From Tritrichomonas musculus (taxonomy: Eukaryota; Parabasalia; Tritrichomonadida; Tritrichomonadidae), in the NCBI GenBank assembly GCA_039105265.1, contig JAPFFF010000008.1:6076001-6140000 (forward strand): a stretch of 64,000 bases of DNA. The letters run 5' to 3'. The notes under the pieces were generated by a model. It saw only the letters and a program-made list of their open reading frames with translations. It was not told the DNA's origin and did not search any database. Of this stretch, positions 1 through 11,433 are shown one piece after another. The stretch's first letter is position 1. Every line of letters starts with the position of its first letter. The position numbers and the translations under genes were made by a program.

Positions 1-2319
1 GATTTAATTTTGATGCCTTACACGTATTTTGTTGATCCAAACGTTCGTACAAACCTGCCGGCCACTTTATTTCATAACAGTGTAATAATTGTAGATGAAG
101 CTCACAATTTCCCAGAGCAATGCTGTGATTATTTTTCATTTTCAGTGAAAATTTCTATTTTTCAAGAAGTGTCAAATTTTTTAACAAAAATTTGTCAACC
201 AGAGTCTTTTGAAAATTTCAGAGGGCATTCAAATTTTGAATTAGGACCTTTAGAAACTGCTTCCAAGCATCTTAATAATCTTTATCAATCATTCACGGAA
301 ATATTGAATAGATTGCTTTCAAAATCGACTCAAAATAAATACATAAGAAACAAGGCTGATTATTGGTATCAAGTCTTTGAAAACAGCGGAATTACTTCGA
401 GTAATGTTCGACCATTACTTGGCCTATTAACATCATTCACTGAGAGTAGTGCTTCATTAGGAGTTGCTGACATAACGCCTTTTGATTTGCTGACAAAATT
501 CATTCGAACTTTGTTTCCTTATGATCAGAAAAATTCAAAGTTCATTGACGATAACTATTCAATTTGTTTGACATCTGAAGGAATTCTGAACATCTTCTGT
601 TTTTCGCCGTCAATTGCATTTAGCTACATCATTGACTTACATCCGAAAACCGTCATTTTGACATCTGGAACAATTTCACCTTTTGACACATTCATTTCAT
701 CATTAGGCTATGAATTTCCGATCGTTCTTCAGAATCCACACATTGCGAACATGAAGAATTTGTTCGTTGCTATTGCAACTCATGGCAGCATGAATTCCGT
801 TTTTCATTTCACATATCAGAACCGAACCAATCAAAAGATGAAAAATGACTTTGCACACTCTTTGAGTGAGCTGATGAAAATCACTCCATTTGGCTTTCTC
901 AGTTTCTTTCCCTCCTTCAGCTTTTTGAATGAAATTGAGAGCCTCTTAAAAAGTTCCAACCAATCTAATAAAAAAATTATTATTGAGCCTCGTGATCAAC
1001 GTTTTTTGAAATCTTCTCTGAATGAATTTGAAAGGAATTGCATAACTCAAAACGGTGCTGCTCTTTTCGCAGTCTGCAGAGGGAAAATGTCTGAAGGTTT
1101 GGATTTCTCGGACGATTTCGCTAGATGCGTCACTGTTGTTGGAATTCCGTTTCCAAATTTGGGCGATGTGAAGGTTGAAACGCACAAATTGTGGCTGGAC
1201 GAAAAGAAAAGAGGAGAAGGTTCAAAGTGGTACGTTGAAAAGGCAATGAGAGCCGTGAATCAGGCGATTGGAAGGGCCATTCGTCACAAGGACGATTATG
1301 CAGCTGTGGTATTATTTGATCAACGATACGAGGGATTCAAGGAGATGATTTCTAAGTGGATTCAGCCTTCAATAAAGACTTTTCATTCTTGGAGTCATAT
1401 TGAATCTAATCTCAAATACTTTTTCAACTTTCATCGGCAAAGAAAAGAAAATTCAAATAAAAATAACGTGATAAATGAGGGACATGTACGCTTTATTATA
1501 AATGAAAATGAAATTGCAAATAACATTAAAAAAAATTTTAAGACAAATGCTTTGAATGATTTAAAGTTAAAGTCAAGCTTTAATGACAAAGAAATTAAAG
1601 ATAAAAATAAAGAATTAATCAATAATAATAAGTTTATTGATATAAATTCCGATTTTGCTGAAAATAGTAGATCTGTTGCTGGTGAAAGAAAATTCCTTGA
1701 TGATGATTCGGAAGACTTTTTATCTTCATCTGAAAGTTTAAATCCTTCTCAAACTAAAGAGTCAAATAAAAAATGCGAAAATCAAAAAGTATCAGACTCA
1801 TCATCAGAACAAAACTCACTTGAAATAAAAGAAAATCATTCAAAATCGGTGAAAAACTCTTCATCATCGTCATCATCATCTCTTTCACCACATCAAAGGC
1901 CACAATCAAATGACAATGAAAGTGATTTTCAACTTTCACAGCCAATTCCTCCATCAACACAGAATGACAGTATAATTAATGATCATGAATTAAATATAGA
2001 TAAGGAATCTCAGAAAAAATTGACTAATGAAAATAATGAGCCTTCTCAAAACGACCCTTACGAATTTTTCACTAGATCACAAAGAAACAGGATTGTTCCA
2101 AAAATATCAAAATCAAAAATTGCTGCAATAAGCTTGAAAAGTGTTCTCGAGAAAGATGAAAGAAAACTTCTTTGTGATGTTTTAAGACTGTTTAAGCAAA
2201 CTAGAAATGTTGAAATTTTGAAAATTGGGATAGATGCCCTTGAATCCGAAGATTGCAAGAAAATTCTTGTTCAAGCAATGAGTTCAAAACTTAAAGAAGA
2301 ATTTTGTAGTCCAACATAG
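1..2319 (+). CDS. XPD-superfamily DNA helicase, FANCJ/RTEL1 type (5' end outside window)
   Basis: The reading frame is open at base 1, so this is the C-terminal part (772 residues) of a larger gene. The DEAH Walker B motif lies at residues 32-35 of the fragment (IIVDEAHNFPEQC). The helicase C-terminal motifs follow in order: VILTSGTISP, CRGKMSEGLDF and QAIGRAIRH, and the GIPFPN segment resembles FANCJ. The family unwinds DNA 5' to 3' in crosslink repair and telomere or G4 maintenance in the nucleus; the iron-sulphur cysteines would lie upstream of the window. A low-complexity Ser/Asn/Lys tail of about 250 residues follows, then a short helical end that could be harmonin-homology-like as in RTEL1 (inference). 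The superfamily is sure; FANCJ versus RTEL1 is not. Confidence 0.88.
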   Translation, partial: DLILMPYTYFVDPNVRTNLPATLFHNSVIIVDEAHNFPEQCCDYFSFSVKISIFQEVSNFLTKICQPESFENFRGHSNFELGPLETASKHLNNLYQSFTEILNRLLSKSTQNKYIRNKADYWYQVFENSGITSSNVRPLLGLLTSFTESSASLGVADITPFDLLTKFIRTLFPYDQKNSKFIDDNYSICLTSEGILNIFCFSPSIAFSYIIDLHPKTVILTSGTISPFDTFISSLGYEFPIVLQNPHIANMKNLFVAIATHGSMNSVFHFTYQNRTNQKMKNDFAHSLSELMKITPFGFLSFFPSFSFLNEIESLLKSSNQSNKKIIIEPRDQRFLKSSLNEFERNCITQNGAALFAVCRGKMSEGLDFSDDFARCVTVVGIPFPNLGDVKVETHKLWLDEKKRGEGSKWYVEKAMRAVNQAIGRAIRHKDDYAAVVLFDQRYEGFKEMISKWIQPSIKTFHSWSHIESNLKYFFNFHRQRKENSNKNNVINEGHVRFIINENEIANNIKKNFKTNALNDLKLKSSFNDKEIKDKNKELINNNKFIDINSDFAENSRSVAGERKFLDDDSEDFLSSSESLNPSQTKESNKKCENQKVSDSSSEQNSLEIKENHSKSVKNSSSSSSSSLSPHQRPQSNDNESDFQLSQPIPPSTQNDSIINDHELNIDKESQKKLTNENNEPSQNDPYEFFTRSQRNRIVPKISKSKIAAISLKSVLEKDERKLLCDVLRLFKQTRNVEILKIGIDALESEDCKKILVQAMSSKLKEEFCSPT

Positions 2320-2466
2320 TGTAGAGATATCTCTGTATTTTTGTTTGTTTTTTAAAAAAAAATATTTTAATATATTCGATAAACAACTAAAAAGAAAGTT
2401 TGTTTATGTAATGCATATATTATTCGGAAATAAAATGAAAAAATAAAAATCATTAGATATTTTGAT

Positions 2467-2949
2467 TCAATGAAGAGGTTTGGCAACTGGAACTTCTTCA
2501 ACTTTGCATACACGAGGATCTTCATTTAATTTTTCTGCTGTTTGGCCTGTTGCAATAAACATTCCATCCATACATTTCCTTACAATAGTTGCTGGAGGAT
2601 TTGGCGTCCAGTCATCTGTTGCAATAACTAAAAATTGATTATGATCTTTTAGCTTCTTGAAATCTGGTTTATCATAACTTTTAACATCGAATAATGAAAA
2701 TTTATTAAGGCTTCTCATATAGGCTGTTTGCTCTTCATTCAAAAATTTTTTGAACCATCCTATTTGGATCATTTCATTTGTACGAAATGCAATTCCATGA
2801 TTATTTAAATCAGCTGTAACTTCAGGTGGAAGTCTTTCAAGGACGCGAACATAGAACCAACCCATCTTCATTGAATTTGGTGCAACAGATTTTTTGTTGT
2901 CAGTGATGCTGAATCCTTGAACGTTAAGAGTAGAGGCTCCTGGCTTCAT
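2467..2949 (-). CDS. Unrecognised protein of 160 residues
   Basis: A single open frame that I do not recognise. An in-frame ATG lies further upstream (to 3006), but I chose the ATG at 2949 because an initiator-like TCATTTTC (2961-2968, minus strand) sits about 12 bases before it, the usual trichomonad spacing. The longer start would place that initiator inside the coding region. The protein is soluble, with no signal peptide or membrane segment. Its C-terminal third (FLVIATDDWTPNPPATIV and ADPRV-like NEDPRVCKVEEVP) faintly recalls YCII or inhibitor-I9-like small alpha/beta folds, but this is only an impression. It converges on the helicase gene, with about 150 bases between the two stops. Confidence 0.72.
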   Translation of the reverse strand: MKPGASTLNVQGFSITDNKKSVAPNSMKMGWFYVRVLERLPPEVTADLNNHGIAFRTNEMIQIGWFKKFLNEEQTAYMRSLNKFSLFDVKSYDKPDFKKLKDHNQFLVIATDDWTPNPPATIVRKCMDGMFIATGQTAEKLNEDPRVCKVEEVPVAKPLH

Positions 2950-2960
2950 TTTTGCAATTT

Positions 2961-2968
2961 GAAAATGA
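2961..2968 (-). promoter_or_regulatory. Initiator-like element TCATTTTC
   Basis: This TCA-pyrimidine-T motif lies 12 bases upstream of the chosen ATG at 2949. It matches the trichomonad initiator consensus TCA(+1)Y(T/A), known in the group to set the transcription start close to the ATG. It decides the start of the gene. Confidence 0.5.
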
Positions 2969-3006
2969 TATAATACAAAAGGTTTCTGATATATTTGAAT
3001 TTTCAA

Positions 3007-3547
3007 TTTAACTATTTATTTTTTGAAAAATAAACGCATTTTTATCTCTCTATATAAATAATTATTAATATTTTTAAATATATATTTCAAAATAAAATTA
3101 AACTGTTATTTTAAGATTTATTAAAAAATAATGAAATCTAAATAAGATATGAATCTATTTCTATAAAATTGTCGAAATGTGAAGTGATTATCTTTTTATC
3201 AGATTTTTCGTAAATGTCATCATTAACTTAAATTACCTGAAAGTAAATGCAAATATAAATTAACATTATTGCTCTTTTCAATGCAAAAAAGGATAAATTT
3301 TCCACCGAATTAAAATCGTTAAATTGTTACAACACCCATTCAATTGATTCAATTGTTTAACAAATAAAAAAAGATGATAGCATTTTGACAATTTTTAAAC
3401 CAAAATATAATATATATATATAAAACCCAAAAGCTTATTTAAAAGTTGAAGAAAGATTTTATATTACTTAATTAAAAATACAAACATATAATCATGATAT
3501 TTGATTTTCTGATCGAAGATATTATTCAAAACGTTTATAATGTTGGA
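3007..3547. other. Intergenic AT-rich spacer
   Basis: There is no credible gene here. The stretch is AT-rich with a short TA run near 3410-3424. It contains the upstream region of the 2467-2949 gene and the 3' side of the next minus-strand gene. Confidence 0.6.
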
Positions 3548-4996
3548 TTAATCAGATGAATTTGGACGTTTTTGAATAAGATAAGATGCACTTTCATTAA
3601 AATCACGACAATAATTATCTTCGTCAACAGCGTCAGGATGATCAATGATGAACTGAAGCTGTGAGAATATCGTTTCATTTTCAAAAATAAGTGTTTTCCA
3701 TTCTTTGGCTTCTTCGTATGATTCACTAAAATCAATAATTCGAATAAGAGCATCAATTGTTGTGTTGGGAAGCTTGATCATCATTTCAATTTGATCTTCA
3801 GCAAGAGATAAGAATCCCATATCAATTAAAATTTTTGCTTCATTCAAATTAGAAGAAGAAACAAGATTACAAATAGCACGAAAAACTTCAACGTTAATTT
3901 CAAAAGCAACATTTCCATTTTTAGCTATTTCAAAAAGGAAATAATGAATATTGGACGATATGTAAAATTTGACAATTTCTGGACCATAGATTAAAAATGA
4001 AAAGGCCTTGACGGCAGGCATCAAAAAAGATTCATCGCAATTTTTGCTTTGAACTTGTTCAATAACTTTAGCTGCTGCTTTAATAATGTTATAAATACAT
4101 TGTTCAAATTGTAAACGATAATTATAATCCTGAATTGATAATAAATTTAATAAACCTTCTATACCACACTTGGAATTTTGACTTTCTTGACAAATCTGAC
4201 GGTTTTGTAGAGTCTTATCTAAAAATTCAACAATGGCTTTGAATGTAAATATCCGTCCTTGATCTAATTTTGAGCAAAATTGGAAAAATTTGTCATTCTG
4301 GCAGATTTGAATGCTAAAATCTATTGATCTCTTTGTAAATTCCCCAATACATGTAATTCCGTTAATAAAAACTTCTAAGTTGATTGTACAAAATGTCATT
4401 TCACTGACAGCATCAATTAAATGTTTAAATTTGCTGTAATAATTTGTATATCTTGCAAATGACGATATAAGCTCAAATAATATTGGAGTATTTTCGCTTT
4501 CTGGGTAGATTATAATAGATAATTTTGAACAAATGTCATTTCTCATTGCATATTCAAAAACACAGTCAAAAGTTTTGATCAACCATTTGTAAAGGACCAT
4601 AACAGAAGGGATGTGATCAATATAGATCCATATTAATGAATAGAAATTTTCATTTTTCATAACTTCAAGAACAGAAACATTTTGTTTATTGTATCTAAAA
4701 AGAGAAATCAATATTTCGCTAATTAATGATATTACTTCATCTGATTGCTGGTTTTCTTCACGATAAAATTCAAATAATACTTTAATATATTTGGGCTCAT
4801 AAATATAAGGAAAATTGGAAAAATAATTAATAAGTTTTTGAGCAGACTCTTCACATAAATCAGGATTCGTTAAATTATATACTAAATATTCAACCTCTTC
4901 CGGAGATAGTACCATTTGGCTATAATTACCGTTCGTATCATTTAAATTTTGGGTTAACTTATCAGCATGCTTCTTTGTATTTCGTTTCTTTAACAT
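3548..4996 (-). CDS. Armadillo-like helical-repeat protein, unrecognised family
   Basis: A 482-residue all-helical protein with no membrane segment. It begins with a short basic stretch (MLKKRNTKKHADK) and continues as repeated amphipathic helices rich in Leu, Ile, Phe and Asn (for example LISEILISLFRYNKQNV and EVFRAICNLVSSSNLNEAKILIDMGFL). The pattern resembles ARM/HEAT solenoids such as the divergent importin-alpha-like proteins common in trichomonads. A role as a protein-binding scaffold or transport adaptor is inference only. No catalytic motif is visible. The frame is intact from ATG to stop. Confidence 0.78.
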   Translation of the reverse strand: MLKKRNTKKHADKLTQNLNDTNGNYSQMVLSPEEVEYLVYNLTNPDLCEESAQKLINYFSNFPYIYEPKYIKVLFEFYREENQQSDEVISLISEILISLFRYNKQNVSVLEVMKNENFYSLIWIYIDHIPSVMVLYKWLIKTFDCVFEYAMRNDICSKLSIIIYPESENTPILFELISSFARYTNYYSKFKHLIDAVSEMTFCTINLEVFINGITCIGEFTKRSIDFSIQICQNDKFFQFCSKLDQGRIFTFKAIVEFLDKTLQNRQICQESQNSKCGIEGLLNLLSIQDYNYRLQFEQCIYNIIKAAAKVIEQVQSKNCDESFLMPAVKAFSFLIYGPEIVKFYISSNIHYFLFEIAKNGNVAFEINVEVFRAICNLVSSSNLNEAKILIDMGFLSLAEDQIEMMIKLPNTTIDALIRIIDFSESYEEAKEWKTLIFENETIFSQLQFIIDHPDAVDEDNYCRDFNESASYLIQKRPNSSD

Positions 4997-5458
4997 TTTC
5001 TTGATTGTTTAAATTTAAATTTTAGAAATTTTATCTGATCAAACATTCATTGAATAGTTAAATATTTTTATTCCTCTAAAATATTATTAAATAATGTATA
5101 TTTTTAAACATAAAATGCATTTTTAATAAAAAATTAAAAACTTTATTTAAATAAAATATAAAAAAAGAGTTTTTTAATTTAAATTTATAAAATAACACTA
5201 TTTTAAGGGTGACCTCCTTAACGGTCGCCAGTGTTTACATGTTTTTCTTTCTTTTTTCTCTAGGAAATATTATTTTGAAAACATAAAAAAGAATATACAC
5301 TTTTTAAGCTCTCAATAAAATACATTTTTTCTTTAAAATAGCTTAGGTTACAAAACATACAAATGAGATATTCTCCAAAAAAAAAGATATTGAAAATCCC
5401 CTCTTTGAATCAATACAAAATTAATTGAATGTCACAATTATTGATTTTCAGTTCTTTA

Positions 5459-5832
5459 TTAAACTAAGTTTTTTAATTTGTCCCTTCTTATCGTCCTCTC
5501 AAATTTGAATAAAGCTAAATATTTTTTTTTAAGTTATTAAGGCATGAATACCTTCATTCATTTCAGGTTGAGGCTCCCGCTATTACCTTAACCAATTGGG
5601 CTTAGCCCTCAAAGGCTCCCAAAGCTATTTAAAAGGTATTTTTCCGAATAAAAAACTTTTTTATATTCTTTTTTTTTTTATTTTCATCTTCTCAAAATTG
5701 AAAGATATGGTATTTTAAAAAAAATAATTTGTCCCTACTTATCGTCCTACTTTCTGAAGACTCATAGAAAATTTGAATTAAAAACTCTCAATTTTTTTGT
5801 GAATAAGGTAATAATTAAAAAACTTAGTTTAA
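5459..5832. mobile_element. Small inverted-repeat (MITE-like) element
   Basis: The left end TTAAACTAAGTTTTTTAATT (5459-5478) is repeated in reverse complement at 5813-5832, 20 bases matching exactly. Between them, two direct copies of TTGTCCCT(T/A)CTTATCGTCCT lie near 5477 and 5728, and a less AT-rich core lies at about 5567-5628. There is no coding capacity and no certain target duplication. The size and structure suggest a MITE or its remnant; the family is unknown. Confidence 0.5.
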
Positions 5833-7172
5833 TTTTAAAATCTTTCTTTTTTATGTACGTTAAAATTTAATAACGTATTCGGTTAACAAAAAATATTTAT
5901 TTTATTTAACCTTTATAGATTTAATTAATCATAAAAATTTTATTAAAAAAAAAAAAAAAATCAAAACTAACATATTAAAAATTAGCACATAAAGATTCAA
6001 AAAAGATCATATTTGTTTTTAGAAAATACCAAAAAATTATGATTAATAATTAATTAAAGCCGGAAAAATCATCTGTAATTATAATAACGAATTTATTTTC
6101 ATATACCACTGCCGTAGTTTGGTTATCTTTAATTCATCTTTATTCCAATCAGAGGTACGGGTACTAAAAAATTTTTTAAAAATTCTTTATATTAATATAT
6201 TTTATTAAGTATATTCCATATTATATAAAAAATATTTAATTAAAGAGTTTTGTTCGTCAGGTGGAGTTTTATGAGTATTTTTATAATTTATCGTAAACCA
6301 TTGAAAAGAGGCATATCAACCAAAAAAAGCTCTCAAAAAGTGAAAGTAGAAAATAAGATAAGTCCAGTAATAAAAGATTAATATAAAAAAGAAGAATGTA
6401 TTTATGATCTTTGGAGTCCAATTATTTAGTTTGTACATTAAAATTAATAGTTTTTAGGTAAAAAACATCAATTTTGATTTTTTATTTTATCCACTCTATA
6501 AAAATATAAGATCCAAGATTCTTTACATTTATAACTTAATAATATTAACAAATTACTAATGGTTTTTATGTTTACTCTATACGTTCTTTAAATATCTAAA
6601 CATAAAACGTCTTATTTTCAAATAGCTGTGATACTAATCATATTTCATTTTTTAACCAAAATAAAACAGCCATTTTAATAATTATATTGGGATTTTCTTT
6701 TATACGTTTCAATATACACTAATATTATACTTTCAATTCAATTGATATTCCATTGAAAAAATAAAATACTATTAGTGCTCAAAATATGATTTTTAGAGGA
6801 TTTATAGAACTTATGATAAATTCATTTCATTTTACTTTAAAATTATATAAAAAAATTTTGAAATAAATCATTTTTTGTTTTTCCGATCGAACTTTTTCAA
6901 ATAATTATATTTTAAATAAATATTTGAGAATATTAGAGAAGAAATTTATTTTGTTGATTAATAAAAATTATATACTTCTTTATTATAAATCAAATAATGA
7001 TTTTACCTACTTTGTAAAAACAAAATAAAATATTTTAAAATATTTATTTTAAATTTTTTGTGATATGCAAATATAATTACATTTATAAATTCATAATTAA
7101 TATTTAAGTATATTTATATCATAAAATAAATTTTTGATAATTCAATTTCCAAGTTATAAATAAAACTTATTA

Positions 7173-7269
7173 TTCTTCTCAAATTGAAAGAATATTCAAT
7201 TAACCTTCTCTCAAATTGAAAAGCTATTCAATAAAAATTCTCTCAAATTGAAATGGTATTCAATCATTA
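7173..7269. repeat. Three-copy 32-33-bp tandem repeat
   Basis: Imperfect copies start at 7173, 7206 and 7238. They share the core TTCTCTCAAATTGAAA followed by ATTCAAT. There is no coding sense. Confidence 0.6.
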
Positions 7270-10011
7270 TCTTATCAAAAATGAAAGAGAATTCATTTTT
7301 CAATATATCAAATTTGAATATATCTACTTTTTGAATTGAAGATATTGAGTTAAAAATGATGATTTGAATGAAAACTAAAAACTGTATAGAAGTTTTCGTT
7401 TGCTCAAGAGGAAAAGTTTTAATATACATCATTTAAATCTTATATTATCATTTTAAAAAAAATTTATCGAGTAGAATTTTGGTTGACATGCCTCTCATTG
7501 AAATTAAAAAAAAAAAAATTCATCAAATATTTTTCATGTTTTTGCATAAAAAAGTCATAAAATATTAAATGCATCTTTATTATATGAAAATGTTTAATAA
7601 AAAAATTAATTCAATCGGTCTTGTAATAATATCATTTTAAATTTCTATGAATTAAATAATAAATGTGTGAAATGAAGAATGATTTTTGCATATATAATAT
7701 GATTTATCTTTTGAAACTTTTTCTACTCTTGAAAACATGAATTGCTAAAATCTGATATTAAATATTTTCAATGAAATCTTTTAAAAATGCCTTAAGATAT
7801 GCGCTGTTGATTTATTTATTTACCATAATTGGTTTAAATAAGAGATTGTTGGGAGAAATTAATGAATATGTCGTAATCTTTGTTTTTTTATTATAAATTA
7901 AAACTAATTTATCTCAGTAAAAACAGAATTTTCTTTGTTTTTAACAGAGCAATTTAAAAGATAACTATTGGAATAATGCATATTTTAATATATAATTTAT
8001 CAAAAAATATTTTGTATGGTTTAATTTCCTTCTTGAAAAAAAAAAAAAAAATCAATTTAAAAAAAATTCAATATGAACCGGAAATAGTCAAATATCCAAA
8101 CAGAAATAGTCAAAAAGTTTTTGACATATTTAAAAAAATCCTTGAAAAAGATTCATGCCAATTGTTTTTTTCATTCAAAAATTTAATTTTTTTTTTAAAC
8201 TGATTTGATATATAAAAGCATAATGCAAAAAGGATATTTAAACTTCGGCTCTTTAGATTTTTTGTTGTAAGCTTGATATATTAATTAAAAAATATTTGAT
8301 TGAGAGATCATGAAGAGATAATGCTCTCTATCAAAAACAAAATTTACAAAATTATATACGTTTATAATTATTTTTTTTTTTAGGTTATCAATTCAAAATA
8401 ATTTTTATTAACCGCGCTTTAAAAAACGTACACTTGGAAAAGGTTTATTCCAAAAACTCGATCCAAATTTTTAGCATTAAAAAAATAAAAATTGCAAATA
8501 TACAAAAGTAAATTATTTTATATAAGTAAGACTAATCTCCTTTCTGTGAAATTCGAAAATTTCGCATATTAAATTTTAATATTTTTTTGATGCCATGTTG
8601 AAATATATCCATTTATGATTATTATTGAAAAGTATTAATAAATTATGAATATGACTTCTCAATTTTTAGTGTTTATGGATTTAGAGAAATAAAAGCAAAT
8701 TTAATAAAAATTGGAAAAACATCAAAAGCTTCATATGGACCATTTTATAATTAATGTTGTTTGATTTACCTTCATATATGTCGTATGTTTTTCAAATAAT
8801 TTTGAATATTAAGGTTTTTAATCATTAATATCTGATATGAATAATGTATTAACAAAACATGATTCCCAACTTCAATTCTTTGAAGTTTTGGTAAATAAGT
8901 TGAAAATAACAATTAAATCGTTAAATATCATTTTTAATGAATGCATACTCCATTCTATTAAAAATAAACAAAAATTTTTATTAATCTTTACTTTTTTTAC
9001 ATCACATTTTTATTAACGTAACATTTTAACGTAACTTTTTATAAAATCAAAAATTTTGATGTAAATCAGTTATTTATGTTTAAAACAATATTTTTATTCA
9101 TAATCTAAAGATAAAAACTATTTTTCATTAACTCTTGCTAATTTTGATCAAAAAACCATGTTATCGCAGATGATTATATCTGATAGATATAATTAGAAGC
9201 AAAATATCATAGAAAAAAAGGTTTTGTACGTCGGTACTATTATAAAATAATTCAAGTGCATCGAATAAATAAATCAAAACGATTTGGCCAATCATAATAA
9301 GTCGTAATAAAATCAGAATTTTATAATAAATATAAAGTGCCATTTTACACCATCAAAAAATGATCAAAGAAATATCAGAGTTTTAATAATTTATTAGCAA
9401 TAATAAATGAAAAAAAATTATTTCTGCTTTATATTCATGCTTTATTTATTTTAATTGATTAAATTTTTGAAGATAAAAATATTTTTCAAAGAAAAAAATT
9501 AACGGAAAATAATTTCTATCGTCCTGTGTAATTACATTGTATATACAAAAAGTAAAGATTAATTTTTATTATGGGAATCATTAATATAATCAAAATTATA
9601 TTTTTATAAACATGATAAACCTTATTTGGTTGTGTTGAATGGCATTATAATGAAGTTATTATAAAAATAAAATCGATAAATATGCATATTTGGTTATTAT
9701 ATGATTTATTAAAAAAATCATAAGAAACTATTATGACAAATCTATATATCATCTAAAATAGTAATCAGAAAATTGTTATAAATGCTTTTTGGTTTGAAAT
9801 TGATTGTTGTGGTTAAATAAATATTACGATATTTAGAATGATCCTCATTTTAAAAGATATTATTGGTGAAAAAGCTTGGCTTAAGGTTAGTTTCAATAAC
9901 ATAGGGGAAAAATGAAAATCATTAAAAGAATTAGATTTTTTTTTTTTTAATTAATTTTGATTGATTGCCCATACGACCATTTATACATTCAAAACATGAG
10001 AGTGCACCCTT

Positions 10012-10020
10012 AATTTTTCA
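10012..10020 (+). promoter_or_regulatory. Initiator-like element AATTTTTCA
   Basis: A T-run ending in TCA lies 23 bases before the ATG at 10043. The same form precedes several other genes of the window, for example at 21763-21772, 26601-26610, 45014-45025 and 51320-51329. It supports the later start of the actin-related gene over an upstream in-frame ATG at 9965. Confidence 0.45.
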
Positions 10021-10042
10021 AAAAATACAATTTTTAAATAAA

Positions 10043-11257
10043 ATGAATGATAAAACAATTGTTATTGATTGTGGATCTCTTTTCACTAAATATGGAATTA
10101 TTTCTTCAAATCAAACAGTTGATAATGAAACGCCTGATAGTGAAGGACTTTTGCTTCCCTCTTCATTCAAAAAAGATCAGATGATTTTAGAAACACCAAA
10201 ATATGCAAAGAGCGAAGAATTATATGATGACAAAAATTATGAATTTCCCTTAAGGGAAGGCAGAATTCAAAATTTTTCAAAATATATAGAACTTTTGCGA
10301 CAATTAATAGAACAGTATATTAACTATCCTTCAATTCAAAATGTTGTTATTACAGAGCAAGAACTATCAATAGGGCGTGAAAGAGAAATGATGACAGAAA
10401 TAATGTTTGAACAATTTAATTTCAAAAATGTTTTTCTAGCCAGAAAGCCTGTGTGCGCAATGTATGAAGGAATCTGTAACTCAGATTTTGAGAAAAACTC
10501 TACAAATACAGATTTTACTGGTATAGTTCTTCATTCAGGAGACAGTTATACAAGTGCAACTCCAGTTTACGACGGATACGCTTTGTTTTATCCTTACCAT
10601 ATTAAAAATAATTTTACAGGGAAAAAAAGCGATGTAATAACTAATTTTACAGAAGATGAATTTAAATTTTACCAAAATGCAAGTATTGTTCCAGTTGGTG
10701 GATTTAATTTACTCCATCCAGTTATTCAAGTCATCAAAAAAGATTGCAAAACACTTGAAAAATTTGAATATACACAATGGTTTGAATCATCTCAAGCAGA
10801 TTACGAACGATCACCATTTAACTTTTATCATAAAACAATTTCAGAAGTACATATCAATAAAACCATAAATATTAGCTTCGATACAGAGAGTATTAGTAAA
10901 GTCATGTTTAATGACCAAAACCAAAATGATTCTAGCCGTAAATGTAACATAATGAAAATTATTGTTAATTCACTAATTGGTGTTGATGAAGAATTAAAAA
11001 ATCAGTTAACGAAAAATATAGTTCTTTCTGGGGGAAACACGTCGCATTTTGGCTTTGCTTATAAAATACGAAGTTTATCCCAGAAAAAACCTGATTATAA
11101 AATAGAAAATGTGATTGAGCCAAAGGATCTTGCTAATTTTGTTATTTGGGAAGGCGCCAAGAGAATGGTTAATAGTCCTAATTTTAGCAGTAGATGGGCA
11201 ACTAGAGATGAATATATGGAGAATGGTTCATGCATTGGCCAAATGAAATTTTTCTAA
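10043..11257 (+). CDS. Divergent actin-related protein (Arp)
   Basis: A 404-residue protein of normal actin-fold length. The phosphate-1 loop region reads TIVIDCGSLFTKYGI near the N-terminus. The adenosine-site motif IVLSGGNTSHFG corresponds to actin LSGGTTMFPG. The C-terminus (FVIWEGAKRMVNSPNFSSRWATRDEYMENG) aligns with actin YSVWIGGSIL...W(I)SKQEYDE.G. The second phosphate loop (GIVLHSGDSYTSATPVYDGYAL) keeps SG-x(4)-T-x-PVYDGYAL, but the usual DxG aspartate is replaced (HSG), so ATP handling may be altered. The subfamily cannot be assigned; Arps act in chromatin remodelling or cytoskeleton. I chose the start at 10043 because the actin fold begins there and an initiator-like AATTTTTCA lies just upstream. 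Confidence 0.85.
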   Translation: MNDKTIVIDCGSLFTKYGIISSNQTVDNETPDSEGLLLPSSFKKDQMILETPKYAKSEELYDDKNYEFPLREGRIQNFSKYIELLRQLIEQYINYPSIQNVVITEQELSIGREREMMTEIMFEQFNFKNVFLARKPVCAMYEGICNSDFEKNSTNTDFTGIVLHSGDSYTSATPVYDGYALFYPYHIKNNFTGKKSDVITNFTEDEFKFYQNASIVPVGGFNLLHPVIQVIKKDCKTLEKFEYTQWFESSQADYERSPFNFYHKTISEVHINKTINISFDTESISKVMFNDQNQNDSSRKCNIMKIIVNSLIGVDEELKNQLTKNIVLSGGNTSHFGFAYKIRSLSQKKPDYKIENVIEPKDLANFVIWEGAKRMVNSPNFSSRWATRDEYMENGSCIGQMKFF

Positions 11258-11433
11258 TTTTTGTTTTGTTTTAATTTAAAGATATATATATATATATATA
11301 AATGTAAGTTATTGTCTTTGCCTTCTTTATACTTCTTTATTATTCAAATCCAATTTCAGATTTTATTTGTTTAATTTAATTGAAAAAATTTATGAATACC
11401 GACCAATTAATCAATGAAATCTAAAAATCAAAA

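Larger units (their letters stand above)
4997..10042. other. Five-kilobase gene-poor AT-rich region
   Basis: No supportable gene lies here. Open frames are short, of biased composition and without initiator motifs. The region holds a 374-bp inverted-repeat element (5459-5832), three imperfect copies of a 32-33-bp repeat (7173-7269) and several long A or T runs. It may be decayed repeat DNA. Confidence 0.6.

Noticed and set aside
7976-8203. 75-codon open frame
   Set aside because: Lys/Phe/Ile-rich by A/T composition, no initiator motif, and located in a gene-poor region.
9161-9343. 60-codon minus-strand open frame
   Set aside because: Hydrophobic only because of A/T-rich codons; no initiator or protein-like pattern.
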